Shown here piece after piece: positions 1 to 7,643 of a stretch of DNA of 64,000 nt. Source of the DNA: Pseudomonas sp. RGM2987 (lineage in GTDB: Bacteria > Pseudomonadota > Gammaproteobacteria > Pseudomonadales > Pseudomonadaceae); the NCBI RefSeq assembly GCF_022952855.1, contig NZ_JALJDX010000213.1, positions 1-64,000 on the forward strand. The letters run 5' to 3'. The translations under genes were made by a program, and so were the position numbers. The number at the start of each line of letters is the position of its first letter. Within the stretch, counting starts at the first letter, position 1. A model generated the notes under the pieces. The model searched no databases, had not been told where the DNA came from, and saw nothing but the letters and a program-made list of their open reading frames with translations.

Positions 1-43
1 ATGCGGTGTGACAGTCGCAGACAATGTTGCCTGACACACCGCA

Positions 44-66
44 TTCGCGAGCAAGCCCGCTCCCAC
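44..66 (-). repeat. REP element, type A, single
   Basis: Imperfect palindrome of the family written GTGGGAGCGGGCTTGCTCGC on its forward strand, here reversed. No partner is visible before the window edge. It lies downstream of the helicase gene. Confidence 0.85.
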
Positions 67-88
67 CAGGGATTTGTGGCGATCAAAT

Positions 89-126
89 GAAAATGCCCCT
101 GACCGTGAGATCAGGGGCATTTTTTT
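89..126. terminator. bidirectional intrinsic terminator
   Basis: Perfect 11-bp stem (92-102 with 111-121, arms AATGCCCCTGA and TCAGGGGCATT). Seven T follow on the plus strand and an ATTTTCATTT tract on the minus strand. On the minus strand it closes the helicase gene 15 bases after its stop. The plus-strand transcript it would end lies outside the window. Confidence 0.85.
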
Positions 127-140
127 GCGGCTTGGAAAAC

Positions 141-2012
141 TCAGCGGTTGCGGGTCAGCAGCGCTGGTTTTTCGCCCCGTGGGCGACTTGGCAGTTGGTC
201 CAGCTGCTCAGGCGTCGGGAAGCGATCGGCTTTCGATTCCTTGTGCATGATCTTTGGCTGGTTGCCACGCGGGTTCTGCACGGCGGGTTCCTGGCGAGGC
301 TGGTCATCACCGGCCGGACGACGAGGGCGGTCTTCGCGACGGGCCTGGCCGTCACGCGGCGCGCCGTTGCGTGGGCCGCTGCGCTTGCCCGGAGGGGTGC
401 CAGTGGACGAGCCGTTACTGTTGCGCGGACCGTTCTGGCGCCCCTGTGACTGACCACCGCGCGGAGCACCGGCACCGGCACCGGCACCTGCGCCCTGCGC
501 CGGGGCGCCTGGGCGGCGACCGCGGCCTTGGGCCGGTTTCTGCTGCGGCACATAGTCGACGCGGTTACCGAAGTTATCGACATCGTCGTCCAGGAACTCA
601 TCCGGGGCGCGATCGGCTGCGGCGCGTGGGGCTGGACGCTGCTGCTCACGGGCCGGCGTGCCTTCACGGGGCTTTTGCTCGCGAGCCGGGCGTTCGCCAC
701 GGCTGTTGCTGGCCGTTTTTTCCTTGCCCTTGTCCTTGCCTTTGTCCTTGCGACCGCCGCCACCGCCGCCGCCATTGGGGCCATCGCCACGCGGGCCACG
801 GGCGTTGCGCGGGTTGCGCACGTCCGGACGCTCACGCACTTCAGGCTTCTCGGCCTCAATGGTGCTGGCATCGAAGCCCATCAGGTTGCCGTCAGGGATC
901 TTCTGCCTGGTCATGCGCTCGATGCTTTTGAGCAGCTTTTCTTCGTCCGGCGCGACCAGCGAGATCGCTTCGCCCGAACGACCGGCCCGACCGGTACGGC
1001 CGATACGGTGCACGTAGTCTTCATCGACGTTCGGCAGTTCGAAGTTGACCACGTGTGGCAACTGGTCGATGTCCAGGCCGCGGGCGGCGATGTCAGTGGC
1101 AACCAGGATCCGCACTTCGCCGGCCTTGAAGTCGGCCAGGGCCTTGGTGCGCGCGTTCTGGCTCTTGTTGCCGTGGATCGCCACGGCCGGCAGGCCATGC
1201 TTGTCCAGGTACTCGGCCAGGCGGTTGGCGCCGTGCTTGGTGCGGGTGAATACCAGCACCTGTTCCCAGGCACCGGTGGTGATCAGGTGCGCCAGCAGGG
1301 CGCGCTTGTGGCTGGCCGGCAGGCGGAACACGCGCTGCTCGATGCGCTCGACCGTGGTGTTGGGCGGCGTGACTTCGATGCGTTCCGGGTTGTGCAGCAG
1401 CTTGCCGGCCAGGTCGGTGATGTCCTTGGAGAACGTCGCCGAAAACAGCAGGTTCTGGCGTTTGGCAGGCAGGCGGGCGAGGACCTTCTTCACGTCATGG
1501 ACGAAGCCCATGTCGAGCATGCGGTCGGCTTCGTCCAGCACGAGGATTTCAACATGGGACAAATCGACGCTGCCCTGGCCGGCCAGGTCCAGCAAGCGAC
1601 CGGGGCAGGCGACCAGCACGTCGACCCCACGGGCCATTGCCTGGACCTGGGGATTCATGCCAACGCCGCCAAAGATGCAGGCGCTGACGAATTTCAGGTC
1701 GCGAGCGTAGATCTTGAAGCTCTCGTGGACCTGGGCCGCCAGTTCGCGGGTCGGGGTCAGGACCAGTACGCGCGGTTGGCGCGGGCCATGACGCTGGGAT
1801 TTGTCCGGGTGACCGTTGGGAAACAACCGCTCCAGGATCGGGAGGGCGAAACCGCCGGTTTTACCAGTACCTGTCTGTGCGGCGACCATCAGGTCGCGAC
1901 CCTGCAACACGGCGGGAATGGCCCGCTGTTGCACCGGGGTAGGCTCGGTGTAGCCGGCGGCTTCGATGGCGCCGACTAAAGCCTCGGAGAGACCGAGGGA
2001 AGCAAAGGACAT
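141..2012 (-). CDS. rhlE: DEAD-box ATP-dependent RNA helicase, RhlE type
   Basis: Cytoplasmic ATP-dependent RNA unwinding enzyme. The 623-residue protein shows the Q-motif region near residue 20, motif I AQTGTGKT, PTRELA, DEADRMLDMGF, SAT, and the C-terminal helicase motif HRIGRTGRAGR. After about residue 390 comes a long low-complexity tail rich in G, R, N, P and Q with RGG-like stretches and lysine runs, as in Pseudomonas RhlE proteins; such tails bind RNA and may promote condensation. The start at 2012 gives MSFASLGLSEAL, the usual family N-terminus, with AGGA nine bases before it. An upstream ATG at 2093 would add 27 residues unlike the family. It is transcribed alone and followed by a strong terminator. 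Family call sure, exact paralogue less so. Confidence 0.93.
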   Translation of the reverse strand: MSFASLGLSEALVGAIEAAGYTEPTPVQQRAIPAVLQGRDLMVAAQTGTGKTGGFALPILERLFPNGHPDKSQRHGPRQPRVLVLTPTRELAAQVHESFKIYARDLKFVSACIFGGVGMNPQVQAMARGVDVLVACPGRLLDLAGQGSVDLSHVEILVLDEADRMLDMGFVHDVKKVLARLPAKRQNLLFSATFSKDITDLAGKLLHNPERIEVTPPNTTVERIEQRVFRLPASHKRALLAHLITTGAWEQVLVFTRTKHGANRLAEYLDKHGLPAVAIHGNKSQNARTKALADFKAGEVRILVATDIAARGLDIDQLPHVVNFELPNVDEDYVHRIGRTGRAGRSGEAISLVAPDEEKLLKSIERMTRQKIPDGNLMGFDASTIEAEKPEVRERPDVRNPRNARGPRGDGPNGGGGGGGRKDKGKDKGKEKTASNSRGERPAREQKPREGTPAREQQRPAPRAAADRAPDEFLDDDVDNFGNRVDYVPQQKPAQGRGRRPGAPAQGAGAGAGAGAPRGGQSQGRQNGPRNSNGSSTGTPPGKRSGPRNGAPRDGQARREDRPRRPAGDDQPRQEPAVQNPRGNQPKIMHKESKADRFPTPEQLDQLPSRPRGEKPALLTRNR

Positions 2013-2265
2013 GAGTAATCCTGTTTTAGTGAGGGCCTGGCCCAATGGGATAGTCTTGCCTGGCGCGAATGACTTCAGTGAAAAAGACGTCATCCCGTCC
2101 GGTCCTGCCGGGTCTCAAAGGCTCTTGGGGACACGGCTCGCGCGGGCTGGAAGCTGCGCTGTAGCGGTGTCGGGAGACCGTTTGCAAGACCGGGCGTCCG
2201 GGCGTGAGCCTGGCGGGAAGGCGCGAGTATAACAGAGCAAACGCCGTGCGCCGCTTTCCTGCTGC

Positions 2266-3054
2266 TCAACGGTTTATTTGCGGGACGGCAGGACCGGGGG
2301 CTGTGACCTTGGCGACCGGGCCGGCACCATAGCGGGCGCTCAGTTCGGCATAGGCCGGTTCGCGCTTGAAACGCTTGAGTTCGGCGCCGAAACGCTGCAC
2401 CAACAGATCCATCCCGGCCTTGCGGCGCACCGCCAGGTATTGGCTTTGACGGCTCACCACGACCGGGTTTTCGGTGATCTGGTCGCCCAGTTGCATCTGC
2501 TCGAGCACGTATCGGCCGACCCTGCGGTCAGTGATCAGCAGGTCGATCCGGCCCAGTTGCAACTTGCCGAAGTTCGCTTCGTGGGTCGGCGCCGTTTCCC
2601 GCTTGAAGTGGCGGGCTTCACTGAAGGCCTGGCTGTAGAGATAGCCGGGCGAGGTGCCGATAGTCAGGCCGCCCAGGTCGTCGAGCGAGCGAAACGGATG
2701 GGGGCGGGCATTGGCGTAGAACATCACGAACTCCACGTCCGAGAGCGGTTCGCTGGGGTACAGCAGCATCGCATCGCGCTCGCTGTTCTGGAAAATGTCC
2801 AGCGCACCGTCCGCCAGCCCCTGTTCCAGCATCGCCAGGCAACGCTTCCATGGCAGGAACTGCCATTCCACGTCGATGCCCAGGCGCTTGAACACGATAG
2901 CCGTGGTTTCGTAGTCCAACCCCAAGGCCTTACCGTTCTCTTCAAAGACGTAGGGCGCCCAGGGTTCGGTGACGATGCGCAACTTTTCGGCCCGGGCAAC
3001 CATGCTCAGGCACAAGAGAAGAAAGGCGGTCAGTAAGTGGGCAATGACGGGCAT
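2266..3054 (-). CDS. periplasmic amino-acid-type solute-binding protein (SBP family 3)
   Basis: 262 residues with an N-terminal signal peptide (hydrophobic core ending ARA at about residue 22), then a type II periplasmic binding fold beginning KLRIVTEPWAPYVFEENGKA. Such proteins capture polar amino acids or act as stand-alone sensors. No permease or ATPase gene is adjacent, so it is an orphan binding protein, a frequent situation in Pseudomonas. The C-terminus ends in a proline-rich tail after residue 245. No good Shine-Dalgarno precedes the ATG. Ligand unknown. Confidence 0.85.
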   Translation of the reverse strand: MPVIAHLLTAFLLLCLSMVARAEKLRIVTEPWAPYVFEENGKALGLDYETTAIVFKRLGIDVEWQFLPWKRCLAMLEQGLADGALDIFQNSERDAMLLYPSEPLSDVEFVMFYANARPHPFRSLDDLGGLTIGTSPGYLYSQAFSEARHFKRETAPTHEANFGKLQLGRIDLLITDRRVGRYVLEQMQLGDQITENPVVVSRQSQYLAVRRKAGMDLLVQRFGAELKRFKREPAYAELSARYGAGPVAKVTAPGPAVPQINR

Positions 3055-3191
3055 GGCCTGAGGTTACGCCCAGAGCCCATCAAATAGCTAGAGCGCTCTG
3101 GCCTGTACCTTGGTTGCCTGTTGCAGACCTTTGGCGTGCTGGGTGCAGGCTGGTTCATTGAGCGGCCACGATCGTCCCCGAACGCCATGGC

Positions 3192-3230
3192 AAAATGAAA
3201 AAAGGCCCTGGTTTTCGCCAGGGCCCTTTG
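3192..3230 (-). terminator. intrinsic terminator of ahcY-metF
   Basis: Stem GGCCCTGG/CCAGGGCC (3204-3211 with 3218-3225). On the minus strand it is followed by TTTTTTCATTTT. It lies about 50 bases after the metF stop, beyond the octamer repeats. Confidence 0.85.
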
Positions 3231-3240
3231 TTCGCATCAA

Positions 3241-3280
3241 GCCATCAAGCCATCAAGCCATCAAGCCATCAAGCCATCAA
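3241..3280. repeat. tandem octamer repeat (GCCATCAA) x5
   Basis: Five exact head-to-tail copies of GCCATCAA, preceded by a degenerate GCATCAA. The metF stop codon (minus strand TGA, 3277-3279) lies inside the unit nearest the gene. Changes in copy number would therefore lengthen the 3' untranslated region without altering the protein. Confidence 0.95.
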
Positions 3281-4122
3281 CGCGGCAGCTTGAGGTTGTT
3301 CCACACCGCAAGACTCGGCTCGGCCTGGTTGAGGGTATAGAAATGCAGCCCCGGTGCGCCACCTTGCAGCAGGCGTTCACACATCTGCGTGATGACTTCC
3401 TCGCCGAAGCTCTGGATGCTGGAGGTGTCGTCGCCATAGGCTTCCAGCTGCTTGCGAATCCAGCGCGGGATTTCTGCGCCGCAGGCGTCGGAAAAGCGCG
3501 CCAGCTTGCTGTAGTTGGTGATCGGCATGATCCCCGGGACTACAGGAATGTCGACACCCAGCTTGCGTACGCGCTCGACAAAGTAGAAGTAGCTATCGGC
3601 ATTGAAGAAGTACTGGGTGATCGCGCTGTTGGCGCCAGCATTGGCCTTGCGGACGAAATTGCGTAGATCATCTTCAAAGTTGCGCGCCTGGGGATGCATC
3701 TCCGGGTAAGCCGCTACTTCGATGTGGAAATGCTCGCCGGTTTCTTCACGAATGAAGTCCACCAGGTCGTTGGCATGGCGCAGTTCGCCGCTGGCCATGC
3801 CCATGCCGGAGGGCAGGTCACCGCGCAGGGCCACGATCCGCTTGATGCCCGCTGCCTTGTACTGGCTCAGCAGGCTGCGCAGGTCAGCCTTGCTGTCGCC
3901 CACGCAGGAAAGGTGCGGGGCGGCGGGGATTTTGACTTCGCTCTCAAGCTGCAAAACGGTGTTGATCGTGCGGTCACGGGTCGAACCGCCGGCCCCATAG
4001 GTGCAGGAGAAGAAGTCGGGGTTGTAGCTCGCCAGCTGACGGGCGGTGGCGATCAGTTTTTCATGCCCAGCATCGGTCTTCGTCGGGAAGAACTCGAAGC
4101 TGTAGCGACGGTCTTGGGACAT
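3277..4122 (-). CDS. metF: 5,10-methylenetetrahydrofolate reductase
   Basis: Flavoprotein reducing methylene-THF to 5-methyl-THF, the methyl donor for homocysteine methylation. The 281-residue protein opens MSQDRRYSFEFFPTK and contains the conserved CTYGAGGSTRDRT and ALRGDLP segments of the MTHFR barrel. Two ATGs are in frame. 4122 is preferred because AAGGA lies seven bases upstream, while the ATG at 4128 overlaps that Shine-Dalgarno. It is the second gene of a unit with ahcY, 158 bases downstream with a REPIN between, and so probably also feels the SAH riboswitch in front of ahcY. Its end runs into an octamer repeat and then a terminator. Confidence 0.97.
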   Translation of the reverse strand: MSQDRRYSFEFFPTKTDAGHEKLIATARQLASYNPDFFSCTYGAGGSTRDRTINTVLQLESEVKIPAAPHLSCVGDSKADLRSLLSQYKAAGIKRIVALRGDLPSGMGMASGELRHANDLVDFIREETGEHFHIEVAAYPEMHPQARNFEDDLRNFVRKANAGANSAITQYFFNADSYFYFVERVRKLGVDIPVVPGIMPITNYSKLARFSDACGAEIPRWIRKQLEAYGDDTSSIQSFGEEVITQMCERLLQGGAPGLHFYTLNQAEPSLAVWNNLKLPR

Positions 4123-4170
4123 GGTCATATCCTTGGAAACTCGTAGGCTTTAAGCCTTGTACATCACAAG

Positions 4171-4258
4171 GTGGGAGCGGGCTTGCTCGCGAATGCGATG
4201 GGCCAGACGACATTAATGTTGAATGAGGCGCCGCATTCGCGAGCAAGCCCGCTCCCAC
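4171..4258. repeat. REPIN, type A
   Basis: Two type A REPs in inverted orientation (4171-4193 and 4236-4258) fill the ahcY-metF gap. Inside a transcript this would form a large hairpin able to uncouple the levels of the two genes. Confidence 0.9.
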
Positions 4259-4280
4259 AAGGAGAGCAGGCGGTCGCCGA

Positions 4281-5690
4281 TCAGTAGCGGTAAGCATGCG
4301 GCTTGAACGGGCCTTCGACGGTCACGCCGATGTAGTCAGCCTGTTGCTTGGTCAGCTTGGTGACCACGCCGCCGAAACCGCGGACCATTTCCAGGGCCAC
4401 TTCTTCGTCGAGTTTCTTGGGCAGCACTTCCACGGTCAGGCGCTCGGCTTTCTGGGCCGGCGACAGGTCGGCGTATTTCTGGCCGAACAGGAAGATCTGG
4501 GCCAGGACCTGGTTGGCGAACGAACCGTCCATGATGCGGCTCGGGTGGCCGGTGGCGTTGCCCAGGTTTACCAGGCGGCCTTCGGCCAGCAGGATCAGGT
4601 AGTCGTCGTTCTGTGGGTCGAAGCTGCCGGCTCCGGTGCGGTGCACCTTGTGGACCTGTGGCTTCACTTCTTCCCATGCCCAGTTCTTGCGCATGAAAGC
4701 GGTGTCGATTTCATTGTCGAAGTGGCCAATGTTGCAAACCACGGCGCGCTTCTTCAGGGCCTTGAGCATGTTGGCGTCGCAGACATTGACGTTGCCGGTG
4801 GTGGTCACGATCAGGTCGATCTTGCCCAGCAGTGCCTTGTCGATGCTGGCTTCGGTGCCGTCGTTGTTACCGTCGATGAACGGCGAGACCAGCTCGAAAC
4901 CGTCCATGCAGGCCTGCATGGCGCAGATCGGGTCGACTTCGGAAACCTTGACGATCATGCCTTCCTGGCGCAGGGACTGGGCCGAGCCCTTGCCCACGTC
5001 ACCGTAGCCGATCACCAGCGCCTGCTTGCCGGACAGCAAGTGGTCGGTGCCGCGCTTGATGGCGTCGTTGAGGCTGTGACGGCAGCCGTACTTGTTGTCG
5101 TTCTTGCTCTTGGTCACCGAGTCGTTGACGTTGATCGCCGGGATCTTCAGCTCGCCCTTGGCCAGCATGTCCAGCAGGCGGTGTACGCCGGTGGTGGTCT
5201 CTTCGGTCACGCCGTGGACCTTGTCCAGCACGGCCGGGTATTTCTTGTGCAGCAGCTCGGTCAGGTCGCCGCCGTCGTCGAGGATCATGTTGGTGTCCCA
5301 TGGCTGGCCATCCTTGAGGATGGTCTGCTCCAGGCACCACTCGTACTCTTGCTCGGTCTCGCCTTTCCAGGCGAATACCGGGATACCGGCGGCGGCAATG
5401 GCGGCAGCGGCCTGGTCCTGGGTGGAAAAAATGTTGCAGGACGACCAGCGCACTTCGGCACCCAGGGCAACCAGGGTTTCGATCAGCACGGCGGTCTGGA
5501 TGGTCATGTGGATGCAGCCGAGGATTTTTGCGCCCTTGAGTGGCTGCTCACCGGAATACTTGCGACGCAGACCCATCAGCGCTGGCATTTCGGATTCGGC
5601 GATGATGATCTCGCGACGGCCCCAGGCGGCCAGGGACATGTCGGCGACTTTGTAATCGGTAAAATCTGCAGGCGTGATAACAGCGCTCAT
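4281..5690 (-). CDS. ahcY: S-adenosylhomocysteine hydrolase
   Basis: NAD-dependent cytosolic enzyme that hydrolyses SAH to adenosine and homocysteine and so relieves product inhibition of methyltransferases. The 469-residue protein, the usual Pseudomonas length, opens MSAVITPADFTDYKVADMSL. It carries the NAD-binding segment VIGYGDVGKGSAQSL, the substrate region IPAINVNDSVTKSKND, and the family C-terminus PFKPHAYRY. The start at 5690 has GGAGG six bases upstream. The frame stays open for another 75 codons, but that stretch is the riboswitch leader. It is the first gene of the unit with metF. Confidence 0.98.
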   Translation of the reverse strand: MSAVITPADFTDYKVADMSLAAWGRREIIIAESEMPALMGLRRKYSGEQPLKGAKILGCIHMTIQTAVLIETLVALGAEVRWSSCNIFSTQDQAAAAIAAAGIPVFAWKGETEQEYEWCLEQTILKDGQPWDTNMILDDGGDLTELLHKKYPAVLDKVHGVTEETTTGVHRLLDMLAKGELKIPAINVNDSVTKSKNDNKYGCRHSLNDAIKRGTDHLLSGKQALVIGYGDVGKGSAQSLRQEGMIVKVSEVDPICAMQACMDGFELVSPFIDGNNDGTEASIDKALLGKIDLIVTTTGNVNVCDANMLKALKKRAVVCNIGHFDNEIDTAFMRKNWAWEEVKPQVHKVHRTGAGSFDPQNDDYLILLAEGRLVNLGNATGHPSRIMDGSFANQVLAQIFLFGQKYADLSPAQKAERLTVEVLPKKLDEEVALEMVRGFGGVVTKLTKQQADYIGVTVEGPFKPHAYRY

Positions 5691-5717
5691 GAAGAGCCTC
5701 CATTCGTAATGTATGCG

Positions 5718-5818
5718 AATGGGCGCCGTTGTGCGTTTAGTGCCCGTGCAGGTGACCCGTACGAACAACGCCCCATCCGAGCCTGACAGGTCGAGCCTGC
5801 TGCAGCGCCCCTCGGACA
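5718..5818 (-). promoter_or_regulatory. S-adenosylhomocysteine (SAH) riboswitch
   Basis: The minus-strand leader of ahcY carries the SAH aptamer words. CCGAGGGGCGCTGC is followed by a CAGG-CUCGA-CCUG hairpin, then CAGGCTCGG, whose CTCGG pairs with the first CCGAG. Then come GGGGCGTTGT and, further on, ACAACGGCGCCC, which can give the second helix and the pseudoknot with GGCGC. SAH riboswitches are known upstream of ahcY, metF and metH in proteobacteria and switch expression on when SAH is high. The last element lies about 28 bases before the ahcY ATG, leaving the Shine-Dalgarno as expression platform. Identified by recalled consensus, not by a covariance search. Confidence 0.92.
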
Positions 5819-5864
5819 GGTGGCGGGAACGGTCCAAAGCGAGGACCGGGGTGAAACGGGGGCG

Positions 5865-5892
5865 ATTATAACGGCCTAATCGGATCTTCCAA
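5865..5892 (-). promoter_or_regulatory. sigma-70 promoter of ahcY
   Basis: On the minus strand, a perfect -10 box TATAAT (5865-5870) and TTGGAA (5887-5892) as -35 with a 16-base spacer. A start near 5858 would place the whole riboswitch in the transcript. Confidence 0.7.
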
Positions 5893-6011
5893 AAGGGTTT
5901 CTGTCGGCAAATCAAAATTGCCGATGATCGTTATAGGGGGCGCGACATAGAGCCGGGCGACCCGGTCTGCCATGATGCGGCTATCCATCGGCCAGACATT
6001 GAGGAGTGAAC

Positions 6012-6413
6012 ATGAATTTCCACACCCGCAAATGGGTCAAGCCCGAAGACCTCAACCCCAACGGCACGCTGTTCGGTGGCAGCCTGTTGCGTTGGATCGA
6101 CGAAGAAGCGGCGATCTATGCCATCGTCCAGCTGGGCAACCAGCGCGTTGTCACCAAGTACATCTCGGAGATCAACTTTGTCAGCGCCTCGCGCCAGGGC
6201 GACATCATCGAGCTGGGCATCACCGCCACCGAATTTGGCCGCACCTCCATCACCTTGACCTGCGAGGTGCGCAACAAGATCACCCGCAAGAGCATCCTGA
6301 CCGTGGAAAAAATGGTCTTCGTCAACCTCGGCGAAGACGGGCTGCCTGCGCCCCATGGCCGGACCGAGATCAAGTATGTGAAGGATCAGTTCAAGGACGA
6401 CATCAGCGAGTAG
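6012..6413 (+). CDS. hot-dog acyl-CoA thioesterase (YciA type)
   Basis: 133-residue single hot-dog domain. The segment NPNGTLFGGSLLRWIDEEAA matches the YciA/acyl-CoA hydrolase signature in which Asp/Asn and the GG loop form the active site; EINFVSASRQGDIIELG follows, as in the family. It hydrolyses acyl-CoA in the cytosol, substrate range unknown. ATG 6012 is chosen over the in-frame GTG at 6006 because AGGAG sits five bases before the ATG. It is a single gene, diverging from the ahcY leader and followed by a REPIN. Confidence 0.9.
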   Translation: MNFHTRKWVKPEDLNPNGTLFGGSLLRWIDEEAAIYAIVQLGNQRVVTKYISEINFVSASRQGDIIELGITATEFGRTSITLTCEVRNKITRKSILTVEKMVFVNLGEDGLPAPHGRTEIKYVKDQFKDDISE

Positions 6414-6481
6414 GATCGGGGGTGCCATCGCAAGCAGGGGCTCCGGACGTGGCGCAAAATGGATGGGCCCCGCAATCCCCT

Positions 6482-6569
6482 GTGGGAGCGGGCTTGCCCG
6501 CGAAAGCAGTGGGTCAGGCAACATATTCGTCAGCTGATACACCGCCTTCGCGAGCAAGCCCGCTCCCAC
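6482..6569. repeat. REPIN, type A
   Basis: Inverted pair of type A REPs (6482-6504 with the TTGCCCGCG variant, and 6547-6569) just after the thioesterase gene. Confidence 0.9.
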
Positions 6570-6618
6570 ATTTGATTTTGCGGCGCTCATTGAATGCTTG
6601 ATCGCCGCGAATTCCTTG

Positions 6619-6640
6619 TAGGAGCGAGCCTGCTCGCGAT
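6619..6640 (+). repeat. REP element, type A variant, single
   Basis: TAGGAGCGAGCCTGCTCGCG form, with AG/CT changes keeping the palindrome paired. It lies in the 322-base gap before the FNT gene. The rest of that gap shows no gene. Confidence 0.75.
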
Positions 6641-6735
6641 GAGGCCCAGGGCATGCAACAACATTGCCTCAACCCACTGAACAGCTGCGAACGCCGCGTG
6701 TCGTAGATTCATCACGACCTCGCTACGGGCGCTTT

Positions 6736-7617
6736 ATGGACACTGACAAAGACGGCAAGACCCCCGACCTGTCTCCGCAGGAAAAGCACGAAGTCAACCG
6801 CAACCAGCCGCCCCGGGCCGCGGTGCTGCATGAAATCATCCGCATCCAGGGTGACCAGGAGCTGGAGCGCAGTATCACCGCGCTCTGGTGGTCGGCCCTG
6901 GCAGCGGGATTGACCATGGGCCTTTCGCTGATGGCGATGGGGCTGCTCAACTCCCGGCTGCCGGACCACGAAGGCTTCAAGGTGATCGCTAGTTTCGGCT
7001 ACTGCGCAGGCTTTCTCGCGGTGATTCTCGCCCGTCAGCAATTATTCACCGAAAACACCCTGACCGCCGTGCTGCCGGTCATGAGCAAACCCACCCTGGG
7101 CAATTTCGGCCGCTTGCTGCGGCTATGGAGCGTGGTGTTGGTGGGCAACCTGTGCGGCACCTTGCTGGTGGCCTATGTGATGCTGCACCTGCCGATCTTC
7201 GACCAGCGCACCGACCTGGCCTTCTTGGAGATCGGCCGCAAAGTCATGGAGAACGACACCGGCCAGATGTTTGCCAAGGGCATCATTTCCGGCTGGATGA
7301 TCGCCACGATGGTCTGGATGATCCCGTCCATGGAAAGCGCCAAGATGTGGACCATTATCCTGATCACCTACCTGATGGCACTGGGGGATTTCACCCACAT
7401 CGTCGTGGGTTCGGCGGAGGTGTCCTACCTGGTGTTCGCCGGGGAGCTGGCCTGGAAGGATTTCTGGCTGGTCTTCGCCGGGCCGACCCTGGCCGGCAAC
7501 ATCGTCGGCGGCAGCTTCATCTTTGCCTTGCTCAGCCACGCACAGATTCGTAGCGAGGAAGGGCCGCCCAAGGCCAGTCGTTCGAGTGAGGATGAGCGGC
7601 GTGTTGATTCGCAATAG
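6736..7617 (+). CDS. formate/nitrite transporter (FNT) family membrane protein, YfdC-like
   Basis: 293 residues with a charged N-terminal tail of about 70 residues followed by six hydrophobic segments in the FNT pattern (first one around SALAAGLTMGLSLMAMGLL). FNT proteins are pentameric channels for formate, nitrite, hydrosulfide or small acids. The long cytoplasmic N-terminus with a KHEVNRNQPPRAAVLHEIIR segment resembles the YfdC subgroup, whose substrate is not known. First ATG in frame used; the Shine-Dalgarno is poor (ACGGGCG). It converges on the patatin gene 26 bases away with no obvious terminator between. Confidence 0.85.
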   Translation: MDTDKDGKTPDLSPQEKHEVNRNQPPRAAVLHEIIRIQGDQELERSITALWWSALAAGLTMGLSLMAMGLLNSRLPDHEGFKVIASFGYCAGFLAVILARQQLFTENTLTAVLPVMSKPTLGNFGRLLRLWSVVLVGNLCGTLLVAYVMLHLPIFDQRTDLAFLEIGRKVMENDTGQMFAKGIISGWMIATMVWMIPSMESAKMWTIILITYLMALGDFTHIVVGSAEVSYLVFAGELAWKDFWLVFAGPTLAGNIVGGSFIFALLSHAQIRSEEGPPKASRSSEDERRVDSQ

Positions 7618-7643
7618 GCGGGAAGCCGCTTGCAAGCTGCCAC

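Noticed and set aside
528..1979. 483-codon plus-strand frame across the helicase gene
   Set aside because: Antisense shadow of the DEAD-box helicase; no ribosome binding site or motif.
3241..3280. tandem repeat considered as a phase-variation switch of metF
   Set aside because: All repeat units but the first lie after the stop codon, so slippage cannot change the reading frame of the protein.
4296..5786. 496-codon plus-strand frame across ahcY
   Set aside because: Exact shadow of ahcY on the other strand, with Val/Gly/His-rich composition and no family likeness.
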